Shown one piece after another: positions 35,793-44,264 of a stretch of DNA of 64,000 nucleotides. Origin of the DNA: Paraburkholderia oxyphila NBRC 105797. Lineage in GTDB: Bacteria > Pseudomonadota > Gammaproteobacteria > Burkholderiales > Burkholderiaceae. The stretch covers positions 1-64,000 of the forward strand of contig NZ_BAYD01000050.1 in the NCBI RefSeq assembly GCF_000685075.1, given 5' to 3'. The translations under genes and the position numbers were made by a program. The notes below the pieces were generated by a model, which searched no databases, had not been told where the DNA came from, and saw only the letters and a list, made by a program, of their open reading frames with translations. Every line of letters begins with the position of its first letter. Within the stretch, counting starts at the first letter, position 1.

Positions 35793-36407
35793 CTACGGCG
35801 GCGCCTGCAAGCCGAGCCGCCACGCCAGGTTCTGTCTCGCGCGCTCTTCGCAGCGCGCATAAAAGAAATCGGTCTGGTAAATGCGCGGCCGCGCAAGCCA
35901 GCCGCCCAGAATCCGCCGTTCCTGCTGGTCGTACGCGAGATCGTCGAGATCCGGGCGCTCGGCACGCAAGCGCGCGCCGTTCTCGCGGAACCGGCTGCGC
36001 GGCGCCCCCAGCGTCGCCAGGTCGATGTCGCACGCGTAGCGCTCGTCGAGCTCGTCCGGCACGCCGGTATGGCGGGTCGTGAGGATGATCGCGCCAATGC
36101 GCTCGCGCGCCGCGATCCCGTCGCCGGCCCAGTGACGGAACCAGTCCGCGCTGCGTTGCTCGTTGTCCCGCGCGCCCGGCACGTAAATGACGTCGTGGCA
36201 CCACAGCGCAAGCTCCACGACATCGGGATGGGGAATCGCGCCGCGCGCCAGATCGAAATCGCGCAGGCAGCGGCGTACGTGACGCAACGTGTGATAGTGG
36301 CGTACCGGCTCGCCATAGCATTGCGCAAGATCGGCATAGACCGCCTCGGCGCGCGTGCCGCCGTTGCGCGACCACAGCGAGACGAAACGTGCCTGCGTCC
36401 CGTTCAT
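35793..36407 (-). CDS. HD-superfamily metal-dependent hydrolase
   Basis: This 204-residue cytoplasmic protein shows an HD-type layout: 'RHYHTLRHVRRCL' (His ligands about 37-44), 'LWCHDVIY' with the His-Asp pair (about 70-71) and 'DIDLATLG' supplying the last Asp (about 127). These match the 'predicted metal-dependent HD superfamily phosphohydrolase' group (COG4339). The substrate is unknown. The ATG is preceded by 'aaaggagc'. It is 49 bp after the patatin gene on the same strand. Confidence 0.8.
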   Translation of the reverse strand: MNGTQARFVSLWSRNGGTRAEAVYADLAQCYGEPVRHYHTLRHVRRCLRDFDLARGAIPHPDVVELALWCHDVIYVPGARDNEQRSADWFRHWAGDGIAARERIGAIILTTRHTGVPDELDERYACDIDLATLGAPRSRFRENGARLRAERPDLDDLAYDQQERRILGGWLARPRIYQTDFFYARCEERARQNLAWRLGLQAPP

Positions 36408-36456
36408 CCCTGCTCCTTTCCGCGCGGCCCGGCCACGCCGGCCGCCGCCGCGATGC

Positions 36457-37506
36457 TCAGAGAAACTCCCTGCGGATGTCGATGCTCGAACGCTGGCCGA
36501 TATTCACGTAGTGCTGCATCAGCCACGCATCGGCTTCGCGCCGCCCGTTGTCACGCAGTTCGCAAAGGAAGCTCCAGTCGGCGTTGTACTTGCTCGACAC
36601 GCTGAGCGCGCACATCGCGGCGTCCGAGCGGATCGAGTGAATCAGCATCTCCTTCATCTCGTCGCGGTCGACCTTGCCTTGCTGGATCAGCTCCGTGACG
36701 AACGCGATCGCGCGCATTTCGCGCATCAGCGAGGAATTGAAACTGATCTCGCTGACGCGGTTGAGGATCTCGGCGGCCGTGACGGGCACGCCGCGGCGCA
36801 CGAGCGGGTTGATATGGACGATGACCACATCGCGCGTCGTGCCATGGTAGATCAGCGGGTAGATGGCCGGATTGCCCATGTAGCCGCCGTCCCAGTAGTG
36901 CTCGCCGTCGATCATGACCGCCTGGAACAGCGTCGGCACGCATGCGGACGCGAGCACGGCGTCGGCGCAGACATCCTCGCCCGTGAACAGTCGGATCTTG
37001 CCGGTCTCCACGTTGGTCGCGCACACGTAGAGCGGGATCGGGCACGCCTTGCGCAGCGCGGCAAAGTCGACCTGGCTTTCGAGCACTTCGCGCAAGGGAT
37101 TGAGGTTGTGCGGATTGAACTGGTACGGCGAGAACACGCGCAGCATCATGTCCGCAACCGCATAGAGCGGCGAATGGTCGAGCCCGAAGCTGTGCGTGCC
37201 CTTGAGCCACGGCACCCAGCGCAGCGGGTTATAGCGCTCGGCAGACTGCGAGATCGCGTGCCAGAAGTCGTGCAGCGCCTGCCGCGCGCCTTCCTCGCCG
37301 CCCTTGAGCAGCCCGTACGCGAGCACGGCGCCGTTCATGGCCCCGGCGCTGGTCGCACTGACGCCCTGGATCGAGAGCCTGCCGTCTTCGAGCAGCCGGT
37401 CGAGCACGCCCCACGTAAACGCGCCGTGCATCCCGCCGCCCTGCAAAGCCAGCGCGATCGGCTTGGGCGCCGCCTGCTCGTGGCTTCTTGTTTGCTTCGT
37501 CGCCAT
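36457..37506 (-). CDS. Patatin-like phospholipase family protein
   Basis: This Ser-Asp dyad lipid hydrolase has 349 residues and no signal peptide. The oxyanion loop 'LQGGGMHGAFTWG' (about 21-33), the nucleophile elbow 'SATSAGAMNG' (Ser at about 53) and the dyad Asp in 'WDGGYMGNPAIYP' (about 206) are all present. The elbow reads A-T-S-A-G, so the first glycine of the G-x-S-x-G consensus is Ala. The start ATG follows 'gaggagaggg'. It may act on polyhydroxyalkanoate granule surfaces or phospholipid; the sequence does not decide. Confidence 0.85.
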   Translation of the reverse strand: MATKQTRSHEQAAPKPIALALQGGGMHGAFTWGVLDRLLEDGRLSIQGVSATSAGAMNGAVLAYGLLKGGEEGARQALHDFWHAISQSAERYNPLRWVPWLKGTHSFGLDHSPLYAVADMMLRVFSPYQFNPHNLNPLREVLESQVDFAALRKACPIPLYVCATNVETGKIRLFTGEDVCADAVLASACVPTLFQAVMIDGEHYWDGGYMGNPAIYPLIYHGTTRDVVIVHINPLVRRGVPVTAAEILNRVSEISFNSSLMREMRAIAFVTELIQQGKVDRDEMKEMLIHSIRSDAAMCALSVSSKYNADWSFLCELRDNGRREADAWLMQHYVNIGQRSSIDIRREFL

Positions 37507-37681
37507 ATGCCCTCTCCTCGGCCCGTGCGGATCGGCGCACTACCCCGCGTCGAGGCGCTCCCTCGCCTCGTGCAAGCGGACTGAAAAGAAAGCGGTGGCC
37601 GCCAGCGCTTCGGTGAGCAAAGCCCTGTGCCATTATGCGCTGCATTTCGCGATCGGCCGACGACTCGCGCGGCGCTTTCGC

Positions 37682-38695
37682 TCACCCGGCCGCGGGCCGT
37701 TGCGCGGCGGGCCGCTGGGCCGCCGCCCCACTCGCGCTCGCGCGTGGCCAGTACGGATGAACCGGCGCATCCGTGGCGCGCCACGCGTAGAGGCGCAACA
37801 GCTCGCGGTAGCCGCCGCGAATCACGAAATGCCCGCTTTTGACCGCATAGGCGTCGCGGCGCAGCCGGTACGCGCCGGGCAGGCAATACCAGGCGAGCGA
37901 GGGCAAGTCGTGGTGCACGAGGTGATAGTTGTTGTTGAGGAACAGGAGCCGCATGACGAAGCCCGCCTCGTTGATGACGATGCGCGCCTTCGGATCGGGC
38001 GCCGCGCGATGCTCGTAGAGCGAGCGGATGGTCGCGAGCGACAGCGCGGGCCAGCTCACGGCGAGCAGGTAGTACCACCAGGGCACGCTCGCCCACCGGT
38101 CGAGCGCCGCGAGCAATGCGGCAACGCACAGCAGATGCGCCAGCCACATCGGCGCGTAGCGGCGGTCGCGCTCGCGCAGCGCGCGCCATGCCGCCGCGAG
38201 CACGGCGGCGGCGCTCATGGGCGGCCCCACCACCATCCTGCCGACGAAGCGCTTGCGCGCGTGCCACAAGGCCCGGCGCCATGCCGGCCAGCGGCGCCAG
38301 CGCGCGGCGGGCACGTAGTTGCTTTCGGGATCGAGCCCGGGCAGCGTGAGCGCCTCGTCGCGATGATGTTCGAGATGGGTGTCGCGATAGAGCGTGTAGG
38401 GGAACCAGATCGCGAGCGGCGGATAGCCCAGCCATTTATTCAGGGCTGCGAATCGCGTGGGATGGCCATGCAGCAGCTCGTGCTGCATCGACATGTGCAA
38501 GGTGCACAGCACGACGAGGAGCGGCGTGGCGGCGCCCAGCGAGAGCGTGTGGGCGCGCACGAGCAGCACGGTGGCGGCCCAGCCGCCATAGACGCCGGCG
38601 ATCAGCAGCCACGTCGGCCATTCGGTGCGAGCGGTCAGACTCGCCTCGAGCACGGCGACGTCCCGCGCATGCTCCGCGTCGATATATTCAGCCAT
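37682..38695 (-). CDS. Membrane fatty-acid desaturase family protein
   Basis: This 337-residue membrane di-iron enzyme has the three histidine boxes 'HELLHGH' (about 72-78), 'HLEHH' (about 107-111) and 'YHLVHHDLP' (about 259-267), with four helices arranged around them. It would introduce a double bond or hydroxyl into an acyl or carotenoid-like substrate. The sequence resembles the FA_desaturase proteins often called beta-carotene hydroxylase-like in Burkholderia. The C-terminal 20 residues are an Ala/Pro/Arg repeat. It is divergent from the PhnD-like gene with 60 bp between their starts. Confidence 0.85.
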   Translation of the reverse strand: MAEYIDAEHARDVAVLEASLTARTEWPTWLLIAGVYGGWAATVLLVRAHTLSLGAATPLLVVLCTLHMSMQHELLHGHPTRFAALNKWLGYPPLAIWFPYTLYRDTHLEHHRDEALTLPGLDPESNYVPAARWRRWPAWRRALWHARKRFVGRMVVGPPMSAAAVLAAAWRALRERDRRYAPMWLAHLLCVAALLAALDRWASVPWWYYLLAVSWPALSLATIRSLYEHRAAPDPKARIVINEAGFVMRLLFLNNNYHLVHHDLPSLAWYCLPGAYRLRRDAYAVKSGHFVIRGGYRELLRLYAWRATDAPVHPYWPRASASGAAAQRPAAQRPAAG

Positions 38696-38755
38696 GGTTT
38701 GCCTGATTCAATTCATTGGCCGGCGCAGCGGCCCGTATTTGCCTACACTTGCACG

Positions 38756-39580
38756 ATGAGCCACTGGATCGCCGCCCTGCCGATGTACAACGTGACGCCG
38801 CACCACGGCGCGCTTTGGCGCGCCCTGATGCAGGACGCCCTCGAAACCTTTGCGCAGGCAGGTGGCCCGCGCGACGTGGCCGTGCTCAACGCGCCCGGCG
38901 ACGACCTGCTCGCGCTTTGGCGCCGCCCCGATCTGCTGCTCTCGCAGACCTGCGGCTTCCCGTATCGCATGCTCGGCCTCGCGGACGCCGTGCAACTGCT
39001 TGCAACGCCGGCCTTCGATGCTGAAGGCTGCGAAGGCGCGCATTACCGCAGCACGCTCGTCGTCTCGGCGCGCGCCGCATCGCAGGGCGCCGTCACGCTC
39101 GCCGCCTGCCGCGGCTTGCGCGCCGCCTGCAACGGCCGCGATTCGCACAGCGGCATGAATGCGCTGCGTCACGCCGTGGCGCCCTATGCGCGAGAGGGCC
39201 GCTTCTTCTCCTCGGTCGCGTGGGTAGGCTCGCATCTGAACGCCTTGCGCGCGCTCGGCGCGGGCGTGGCCGACGTGGCCGCGATCGACTGCGTGACGCT
39301 CGCCTACGTGCGCGACGCCCTGCCCGAGCTGCTGCGCGACGTGCGCACGATCGGCGCGACGGCGCTCGCACCCGGCCTGCCCTTCGTCGCTTCGCGTGCG
39401 CTGCCCGCCGGGGACGCAACACGCCTGCGCGACGCGCTCGACCTTGCCTGCGCCGCCGATGCGGCGCGCGCCAAGGCGCTGCGCCTGCGCGGCTTCGTGC
39501 GCCTTGCGAGCGCCGATTACGCTGCCATCCAGCAATGCGCCGACGAGGCCCGCGCGCTCGGCTATCCGGAGCTCGCGTAA
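38756..39580 (+). CDS. PhnD-like phosphate/phosphonate-type binding protein, no signal peptide
   Basis: The 274-residue protein has the periplasmic-binding-protein fold of the PhnD/SsuA family: 'WIAALPMYNVTP' at the start, 'LLLSQTCGFPYRM' (about 62-74), 'CNGRDSHSGMNALR' and 'AAIDCVTLAYVRD'. Unlike true ABC binding proteins it begins directly with the fold and has no signal or lipobox, and no permease gene is nearby. It may be a cytoplasmic sensor or a stand-alone binding protein. The ATG at 38756 is the only reasonable start. Confidence 0.75.
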   Translation: MSHWIAALPMYNVTPHHGALWRALMQDALETFAQAGGPRDVAVLNAPGDDLLALWRRPDLLLSQTCGFPYRMLGLADAVQLLATPAFDAEGCEGAHYRSTLVVSARAASQGAVTLAACRGLRAACNGRDSHSGMNALRHAVAPYAREGRFFSSVAWVGSHLNALRALGAGVADVAAIDCVTLAYVRDALPELLRDVRTIGATALAPGLPFVASRALPAGDATRLRDALDLACAADAARAKALRLRGFVRLASADYAAIQQCADEARALGYPELA

Positions 39581-39849
39581 GCGCGACTCAGCCTGCAATC
39601 TAACAACGAACGCCGCACCGGCAAAACGAGCGTTTGACACATCGATATTCCCCGGCATGGCAAACCGGCAGGCGAACCAGGCCGCCCCAGGCCGGATGTG
39701 TCGAAATGAGCGAATTTCACGCGATTTTCGCGATTTCGAGTCGCTCAAAACAGCATCGGGGAATATCCGTAAAGACAAGGCGCCACCGAGGCAGTGCACT
39801 ATGCAAAGGGAATGCGCGCATACGTCATGGCATGGGAGAGCGAGACGGC

Positions 39850-41670
39850 ATGGTGGATACAGAGAAAAGAGCACACGCTCAGGGCGACCCGATGAAGCTG
39901 GTCACGCCCAAGGGCGCGCGCGTGGATAGCGTGCGTTACCCCGATATCGCGGACCTGATGTCGCGGCTGCGTTTTTCGCCCGGTGACGGACGCATCTGGC
40001 TCGACGACCAGCGCATGGTGCTGCTGCACACGGAGTCGATCGGCACGCTGCGGCGTGAGCTGATTGAAAGCCTCGGCATCGACACCGCGCGGGGCCTGCT
40101 CACGCGCATGGGCTACAACTCGGGCGCGCGCGACGCGGAGCTCGCGCGGCGCGTGCGCCCCGACAACAGCATCATGGACATGTTCTCCGTGGGCCCGCAG
40201 TTGCACATGCTCGAGGGGCTCACGGCGGTCGAGCCCGTGCATGTCGAAATCGACGTCGAAAAAGGCCTCTATCACGGCGAATTCATCTGGAAGAACTGCT
40301 CCGAGGACGAAGAGCACGTGCGCATTTACGGCATCGGCGTGGAGCCGGTCTGCTGGACGCAGATCGGCTACGCCTGCGGCTACACGAGCGTCTTCATGGG
40401 GCGGCCGATTCTCTACCGCGAGGTCGAATGCCGGGGCCTCGGGCAGCCGCACTGCCGCATCATCGGCAAGCCGATCGAGGAATGGGGCGACGAAGCCGCC
40501 AACGACCTGCGCTTCCTGCAGGCGCAGTCGTTCACCCAGGGGCTTTCCGCCGGCAGCGCGCGGCGCGGCGGCGTGGCCGATCTCGGCCAGCGCCCGACGC
40601 CCACTGCGTTCGGCGACAGCAACATGGTGGGCGCGTCGCCCGGCTTCAACGCGGTCTGCCACATGATCCGGCGCGTGGCCGACACCAAGGCCACGGTGCT
40701 CTTTCTCGGCGAAAGCGGCGTGGGCAAGGAAGTGTGCGCACGCACACTGCACCGGATCAGCCGCCGCAACGATGGGCCTTTCGTGGCCGTGAACTGTGCG
40801 GCGATACCCGAGGCACTGGTCGAGTCGGAGCTCTTCGGCGTGGAGAAAGGCGGCTTCACGGACGCCACGCAGAGCCGCCCGGGCCGCTTCGAGCGGGCGC
40901 ATGGCGGCACACTCTTTCTCGACGAGATCGGCATTCTGAGCCCGACCGCCCAGGGCAAGCTGCTGCGCGCGCTGCAGGAAGGCGAGATCGAGCGCGTGGG
41001 CGACACGCAAACGCGCCGTGTCGACGTGCGCGTGGTGGCCGCGACCAATCTCGATCTCAAGGACGAGATACGCGCCGGGCGCTTTCGCGAAGATCTCTAT
41101 TTCCGTCTGAACGTGTTCCCGATTCGCGTGCCTTCGCTGCGCGAGCGGCGCGAGGATCTGCCCGTCCTGCTCAATCACATGCTGCACAAGTACCGCGAAT
41201 TGCATGGGCGGCCCGTCACGGGCTTCACGAGCCGCGCGATCGATGCGCTGCTCAGCTATGGCTGGCCGGGCAATATTCGCGAGATGGAGAACATCGTCGA
41301 GCGGGGCGTGATCCTCGCGCCCGAGGGCGGCGCGATCGACGTCGGGCATCTGTTCATTAGCGGGGAGACCCTCGAGTCCTCACTGTTCGGCCTCGATACG
41401 AGCGGTGCGCTCTCGCCTTCCGGCTCGCTGCTCGCCCAGATGGAAAGCCAGGCCGGCACCGAGGTGGACCGCGTGAGCCGCAAGGTCAACAGCCTGCTCA
41501 TGGGGCTCGGCGGCGACGTGGAGCCGACTTCGCTCGACGACATAGAATCCGCGCTGCTCAAGAGCGCCGTGCGCCAGGCCGACGGCAATCTCTCCGCGGC
41601 GGCCCGCACGCTGGGGATCACGCGCGCCCAGCTCGTGTACCGGTTGAAGAGCCGCGGATTGCGGGTTTGA
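39850..41670 (+). CDS. Sigma-54-dependent phenol-responsive activator (DmpR/PoxR/MopR type)
   Basis: This 606-residue activator should turn on the nearby phenol hydroxylase operon. An N-terminal XylR_N/V4R sensor domain (about 20-220) includes the zinc set seen in MopR: 'YACGY', then 'REVECRGLGQPHC' with Glu-x-x-Cys-x7-Cys. A central AAA+ domain (about 255-490) has Walker A 'GESGVGKE' and 'GTLFLDEI'. A C-terminal Fis-type helix-turn-helix ends 'TRAQLVYRLKSRGL'. The usual sigma-54 contact loop GAFTGA reads GGFTDA, keeping the Phe-Thr core. The ATG at 39850 has 'ggagag' 9 bases upstream; an ATG at 39892 is an alternative. Confidence 0.9.
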   Translation: MVDTEKRAHAQGDPMKLVTPKGARVDSVRYPDIADLMSRLRFSPGDGRIWLDDQRMVLLHTESIGTLRRELIESLGIDTARGLLTRMGYNSGARDAELARRVRPDNSIMDMFSVGPQLHMLEGLTAVEPVHVEIDVEKGLYHGEFIWKNCSEDEEHVRIYGIGVEPVCWTQIGYACGYTSVFMGRPILYREVECRGLGQPHCRIIGKPIEEWGDEAANDLRFLQAQSFTQGLSAGSARRGGVADLGQRPTPTAFGDSNMVGASPGFNAVCHMIRRVADTKATVLFLGESGVGKEVCARTLHRISRRNDGPFVAVNCAAIPEALVESELFGVEKGGFTDATQSRPGRFERAHGGTLFLDEIGILSPTAQGKLLRALQEGEIERVGDTQTRRVDVRVVAATNLDLKDEIRAGRFREDLYFRLNVFPIRVPSLRERREDLPVLLNHMLHKYRELHGRPVTGFTSRAIDALLSYGWPGNIREMENIVERGVILAPEGGAIDVGHLFISGETLESSLFGLDTSGALSPSGSLLAQMESQAGTEVDRVSRKVNSLLMGLGGDVEPTSLDDIESALLKSAVRQADGNLSAAARTLGITRAQLVYRLKSRGLRV

Positions 41671-41701
41671 ATGCGGCGATGCACATGGGTGCGGGGCGAA
41701 A

Positions 41702-41716
41702 CCCGGCGGCGCCGGG
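41702..41716. terminator. Perfect GC hairpin between convergent genes
   Basis: cccggc (41702-41707), loop ggc, gccggg (41711-41716) form a perfect 6-bp stem in the 47-bp gap between the phenol regulator stop and the stop of the small leftward gene. It could end transcription in both directions, but it lacks a T run. Confidence 0.4.
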
Positions 41717-41717
41717 A

Positions 41718-41990
41718 TCAGGCCGCCTCGCCGAAAATCCGCACAACGGGGCTCACGTCGCTCGGCGGGAAGATGTACCACGCGCCGTCGTCATGGCGAA
41801 AGAAGAAGAGCCCCACCTCGCTCGCCATGCCAAGGGCGCGAATATAGACACAGCGCCGCTTGTTTCCGCGCCCATTCGCGTGTTCACCCTGGCGCCCATG
41901 CGCGTAGCGCGTCACCTCGACCAGCGTGTCCGCCCGCAGTGCCAGCCATTTGTCGGCCATGGCCCGCAGCGACTGCCTTGTCCCGTCCAT
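41718..41990 (-). CDS. Hypothetical protein, 90 residues
   Basis: No family is recognised. The ATG at 41990 is preceded by 'aaggag', a good ribosome-binding site. The protein reads like a small alpha/beta domain ('WLALRADTLVEVTRYAHGRQ', then 'VGLFFFRHDDGAWYIFPP') without membrane segments, and the ordered hydrophobic pattern argues for a real gene. It lies between the phenol regulator and the phenol hydroxylase promoter, on the opposite strand to both, so a role in phenol metabolism is only a positional guess. Confidence 0.6.
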   Translation of the reverse strand: MDGTRQSLRAMADKWLALRADTLVEVTRYAHGRQGEHANGRGNKRRCVYIRALGMASEVGLFFFRHDDGAWYIFPPSDVSPVVRIFGEAA

Positions 41991-42204
41991 CTTCGTCTCC
42001 TTCGCGCCTGACACAGTGCTTGATGTTTTGCACTGAACCTCGCCGGCACACCCTATAAGGCAATCACCGTGCCAATCGCGTCCCGGCAGTGGCTGCAAGC
42101 GGCCAGCGCCGGGCGATCCGCGCCAGACGCCCGCCCAGCAAGGCGCCGCGCGCGCTTGCGCCTACGTCAGACGAAATCCCGCGGGCGTCACGTCGCTGGC
42201 GCAA

Positions 42205-42220
42205 TTGCTCAAATGAGCAA
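42205..42220. promoter_or_regulatory. Perfect inverted repeat, candidate activator site (UAS) for the phenol regulator
   Basis: ttgctcaaatgagcaa is a perfect 7+2+7 inverted repeat about 290 bp upstream of the sigma-54-type promoter of the phenol hydroxylase operon. Activators of the XylR/DmpR group bind TTGATCAA-like palindromes upstream of their promoters, and this resembles them. The distance is longer than usual, so the link is inferred. Confidence 0.5.
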
Positions 42221-42325
42221 CACCCTGCCTCGGCGATGCGTCGCGAATGGATCAATTCGTCACGTGCAGCGGCATCCGCGCGCGCTGCGTCGTGCTCGAG
42301 CGTCCGGGTTATTCCCGATGCTCGT

Positions 42326-42333
42326 TTGATCAA
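42326..42333. promoter_or_regulatory. TTGATCAA palindrome, candidate activator site
   Basis: ttgatcaa lies about 170 bp upstream of the -24 element at 42499, within the range in which XylR/DmpR-type activators bind. It matches the palindromic half of their known sites. An 8-bp palindrome can occur by chance, so this is supportive only. Confidence 0.4.
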
Positions 42334-42498
42334 CCGAATTGCCGCCCGCCTCCGCCAGTTTCGATCACTTCATCGAATCGCAAATCGCGGCTCGCTCACG
42401 CGTTGCATTGGCGTTCGCGCGTCTGTTCACGCCAGAGCCTTGAAGCAAAAGCGTTTTTCAGGAATCGCACGACACCGCGCGGCACTCGCGCGCCGCAC

Positions 42499-42513
42499 TG
42501 GCCCGCTCATTGC
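42499..42513 (+). promoter_or_regulatory. Sigma-54 (-24/-12) promoter of phenol hydroxylase operon
   Basis: tggcccgctcattgc matches the sigma-54 consensus TGGCACG-N4-TTGC with one mismatch. The invariant GG (-24) and GC (-12) are correctly spaced with 10 bases between them. Transcription would start near 42525, about 65 bp before the first operon gene. A sigma-54-dependent activator gene lies 0.8 kb upstream. Confidence 0.7.
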
Positions 42514-42589
42514 GTATAGAGAGCCACACGCGGTCCGCCAGACGAAAACATGCAGCGCAGCCGCGCACACATACTCAAGGAGACAAGCC

Positions 42590-42856
42590 GTGAGCGAAAC
42601 GCAAACACCGCTTGGGCGGCCGTTCGATGTCTCGCAGCGCTACGTGCGCTTGCGGGAGCACCGTGCGGACGGCTTCGTGGCGTTCGACTTTTCGATCGGC
42701 GACCCGCGCATCTGCGTGGAACTCGTCATGCGCGAAGCCGACTATCGCGCCTTCTGCCGTACGCATGAAGTCGAACATCTGAGCGGCGAAGACGGCGCCG
42801 CGCTCGATGCGGAAGAACTCAAGTGGCGCTACGGACTGCCTGGCATTTCGCAATGA
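42590..42856 (+). CDS. dmpK: Phenol hydroxylase assembly subunit DmpK/PhcK
   Basis: This 88-residue small protein helps activate the phenol hydroxylase oxygenase, apparently by aiding iron insertion, and is not part of the final catalyst. The segment 'FDVSQRYVRLREHRADGFVAFDFSIGDP' and the end 'LSGEDGAALDAEELKWRYG' match DmpK/PoxA. The start is a GTG at 42590 with 'aaggagac' upstream. It is the first gene behind the sigma-54 promoter. Confidence 0.88.
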   Translation: MSETQTPLGRPFDVSQRYVRLREHRADGFVAFDFSIGDPRICVELVMREADYRAFCRTHEVEHLSGEDGAALDAEELKWRYGLPGISQ

Positions 42857-42917
42857 GCGCAATAAGCGTGATCACCAGGCGTTGAGCCCAACACCCAACT
42901 ACACGGAGGAGCACACG

Positions 42918-43976
42918 ATGCAAATCGATATCAAGACCACGGCGGTGCAGCCGATACGCCAGACGTTCTCGCACGTCGCGCGGCGCCTGGGCGCCGACAA
43001 GCCCGCGTCACGCTATCAGGAGGCCACGCTGGATCTGCAGCCCGAGGCGAACTTCCACTATCGCCCGCTCTGGCAGCCCGAGTTCGAGCTCTACGACACG
43101 CGCCGCACGGCAATCCGCATGAGCGACTGGTACGCGTTCAAGGACCCGCGCCAGTACTACTACGGCGCCTACACGATCGCGCGCTCGCGCCAGCAGGAGA
43201 TGATGGAAAAGAACATCGAGTTCGTCACGCGCCGCGCGTTGCTGAGCGGATTGCCCGACGAACAGAAGCAGGCGATTGCCGCGCTGATGGTGCCGCTGCG
43301 CCATGTCGAGTGGGCGGCGAACACAAACAACTGCTATGTCACGGCCTACGGCTGGGGCACGGCCATCACCCAGGCCACCATGTATCACAGCATGGACCGT
43401 CTCGGCCTCGCGCAATACCTCTCGCGCGTGGGCCTGCTGCTCGACGGCAACCAGGGCACCTCGCTGGAGCAAGGCAAGGCACGCTGGCTAAACGATCCAG
43501 TGTGGCAGCCGCTGCGCCGGCTCGTGGAGGACCTGATGGTCGTGCGGGACTGGTTCGAGACCTTCGTCGCGCAAAACGCCGTGCTCGACGGCCTGCTCTA
43601 TCCGCTCGTCTACCGTCACGCGGACGCCCATCTCTCGGCGCAGTGCGGCGCCGGCCTCGGCATGCTCAACGAGTTCGCCATCGGCTGGTTCGACGAAACG
43701 GTGCGGTGGGTGGACGCCACGCTCAAGACCGCCGCTTCGGAGTCGCCCGAGAACGCCCAGCGACTCGCGCAATGGATCGCGCGCTGGCGCGAGCGCACGC
43801 TCGAAGCGTTGCGGCCGATAGCGCGCGAAACACTGGGGGCTACGCAAGGCGATGCAGCCCTCGCCGAAGTCGATGCCGCTTTCGCGGCGCGCATGACGAA
43901 GCTCGGCATCGACGCTCTGGCTCAGGCCGACACGGCCCGCGCCGAAGCCCTCGCCACGGAGGCCGGCCATGTCTGA
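42918..43976 (+). CDS. dmpL: Phenol hydroxylase P1 subunit (oxygenase beta), DmpL
   Basis: This is the structural beta subunit of the soluble di-iron phenol hydroxylase, 352 residues. Family segments include 'ATLDLQPEANFHYRPLWQPEFELYD', 'DPRQYYYGAYTIARSRQQEMMEKN' and 'HVEWAANTNNCYVTAYGWGT'. As expected for a beta subunit, it lacks the carboxylate ligands of the active subunit. The ATG at 42918 follows 'ggagga'. The stop region overlaps the dmpM start by 8 bp. Confidence 0.93.
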   Translation: MQIDIKTTAVQPIRQTFSHVARRLGADKPASRYQEATLDLQPEANFHYRPLWQPEFELYDTRRTAIRMSDWYAFKDPRQYYYGAYTIARSRQQEMMEKNIEFVTRRALLSGLPDEQKQAIAALMVPLRHVEWAANTNNCYVTAYGWGTAITQATMYHSMDRLGLAQYLSRVGLLLDGNQGTSLEQGKARWLNDPVWQPLRRLVEDLMVVRDWFETFVAQNAVLDGLLYPLVYRHADAHLSAQCGAGLGMLNEFAIGWFDETVRWVDATLKTAASESPENAQRLAQWIARWRERTLEALRPIARETLGATQGDAALAEVDAAFAARMTKLGIDALAQADTARAEALATEAGHV

Positions 43977-44241
43977 CACCGTCTTTATCGCCTTCCAGAC
44001 CAACGACGATTCGCGCCCGATCATCGAGGCCATCGCCGAAGACAACCCGCATGCGGTCGTGAACGCCATGCCCGCGATGGTCAAGATCGATGCGCAGGGG
44101 CGGCTCGTGATCCGGCGCGAGTCCATCGAGGCGCGCATCGGCCGCGCGTTCGACCTGCGCGAGCTGCAGCTGAACCTGATCTCGCTCTCCGGCAACATCG
44201 ACGAAACCGACGACGAATTCATCCTCGCGTGGAATAACTGA
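43969..44241 (+). CDS. dmpM: Phenol hydroxylase P2 effector subunit, DmpM
   Basis: This 90-residue cofactorless coupling protein is needed for full oxygenase turnover. It starts 'DTVFIAFQTNDDSRPIIEAIAE' and has the family's 'AMPAMVKIDAQGRLVI'. It overlaps the end of dmpL and is 23 bp before dmpN. It belongs to the MmoB/DmpM family. Confidence 0.93.
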   Translation: MSDTVFIAFQTNDDSRPIIEAIAEDNPHAVVNAMPAMVKIDAQGRLVIRRESIEARIGRAFDLRELQLNLISLSGNIDETDDEFILAWNN

Positions 44242-44264
44242 GAGAAGGAAAGAGGAGCACGAAC

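Noticed and set aside
42243..42258. cgaat/attcg inverted repeat considered as a third activator site
   Set aside because: The arms are only 5 bp and the centre does not match the TTGATCAA-type pattern.
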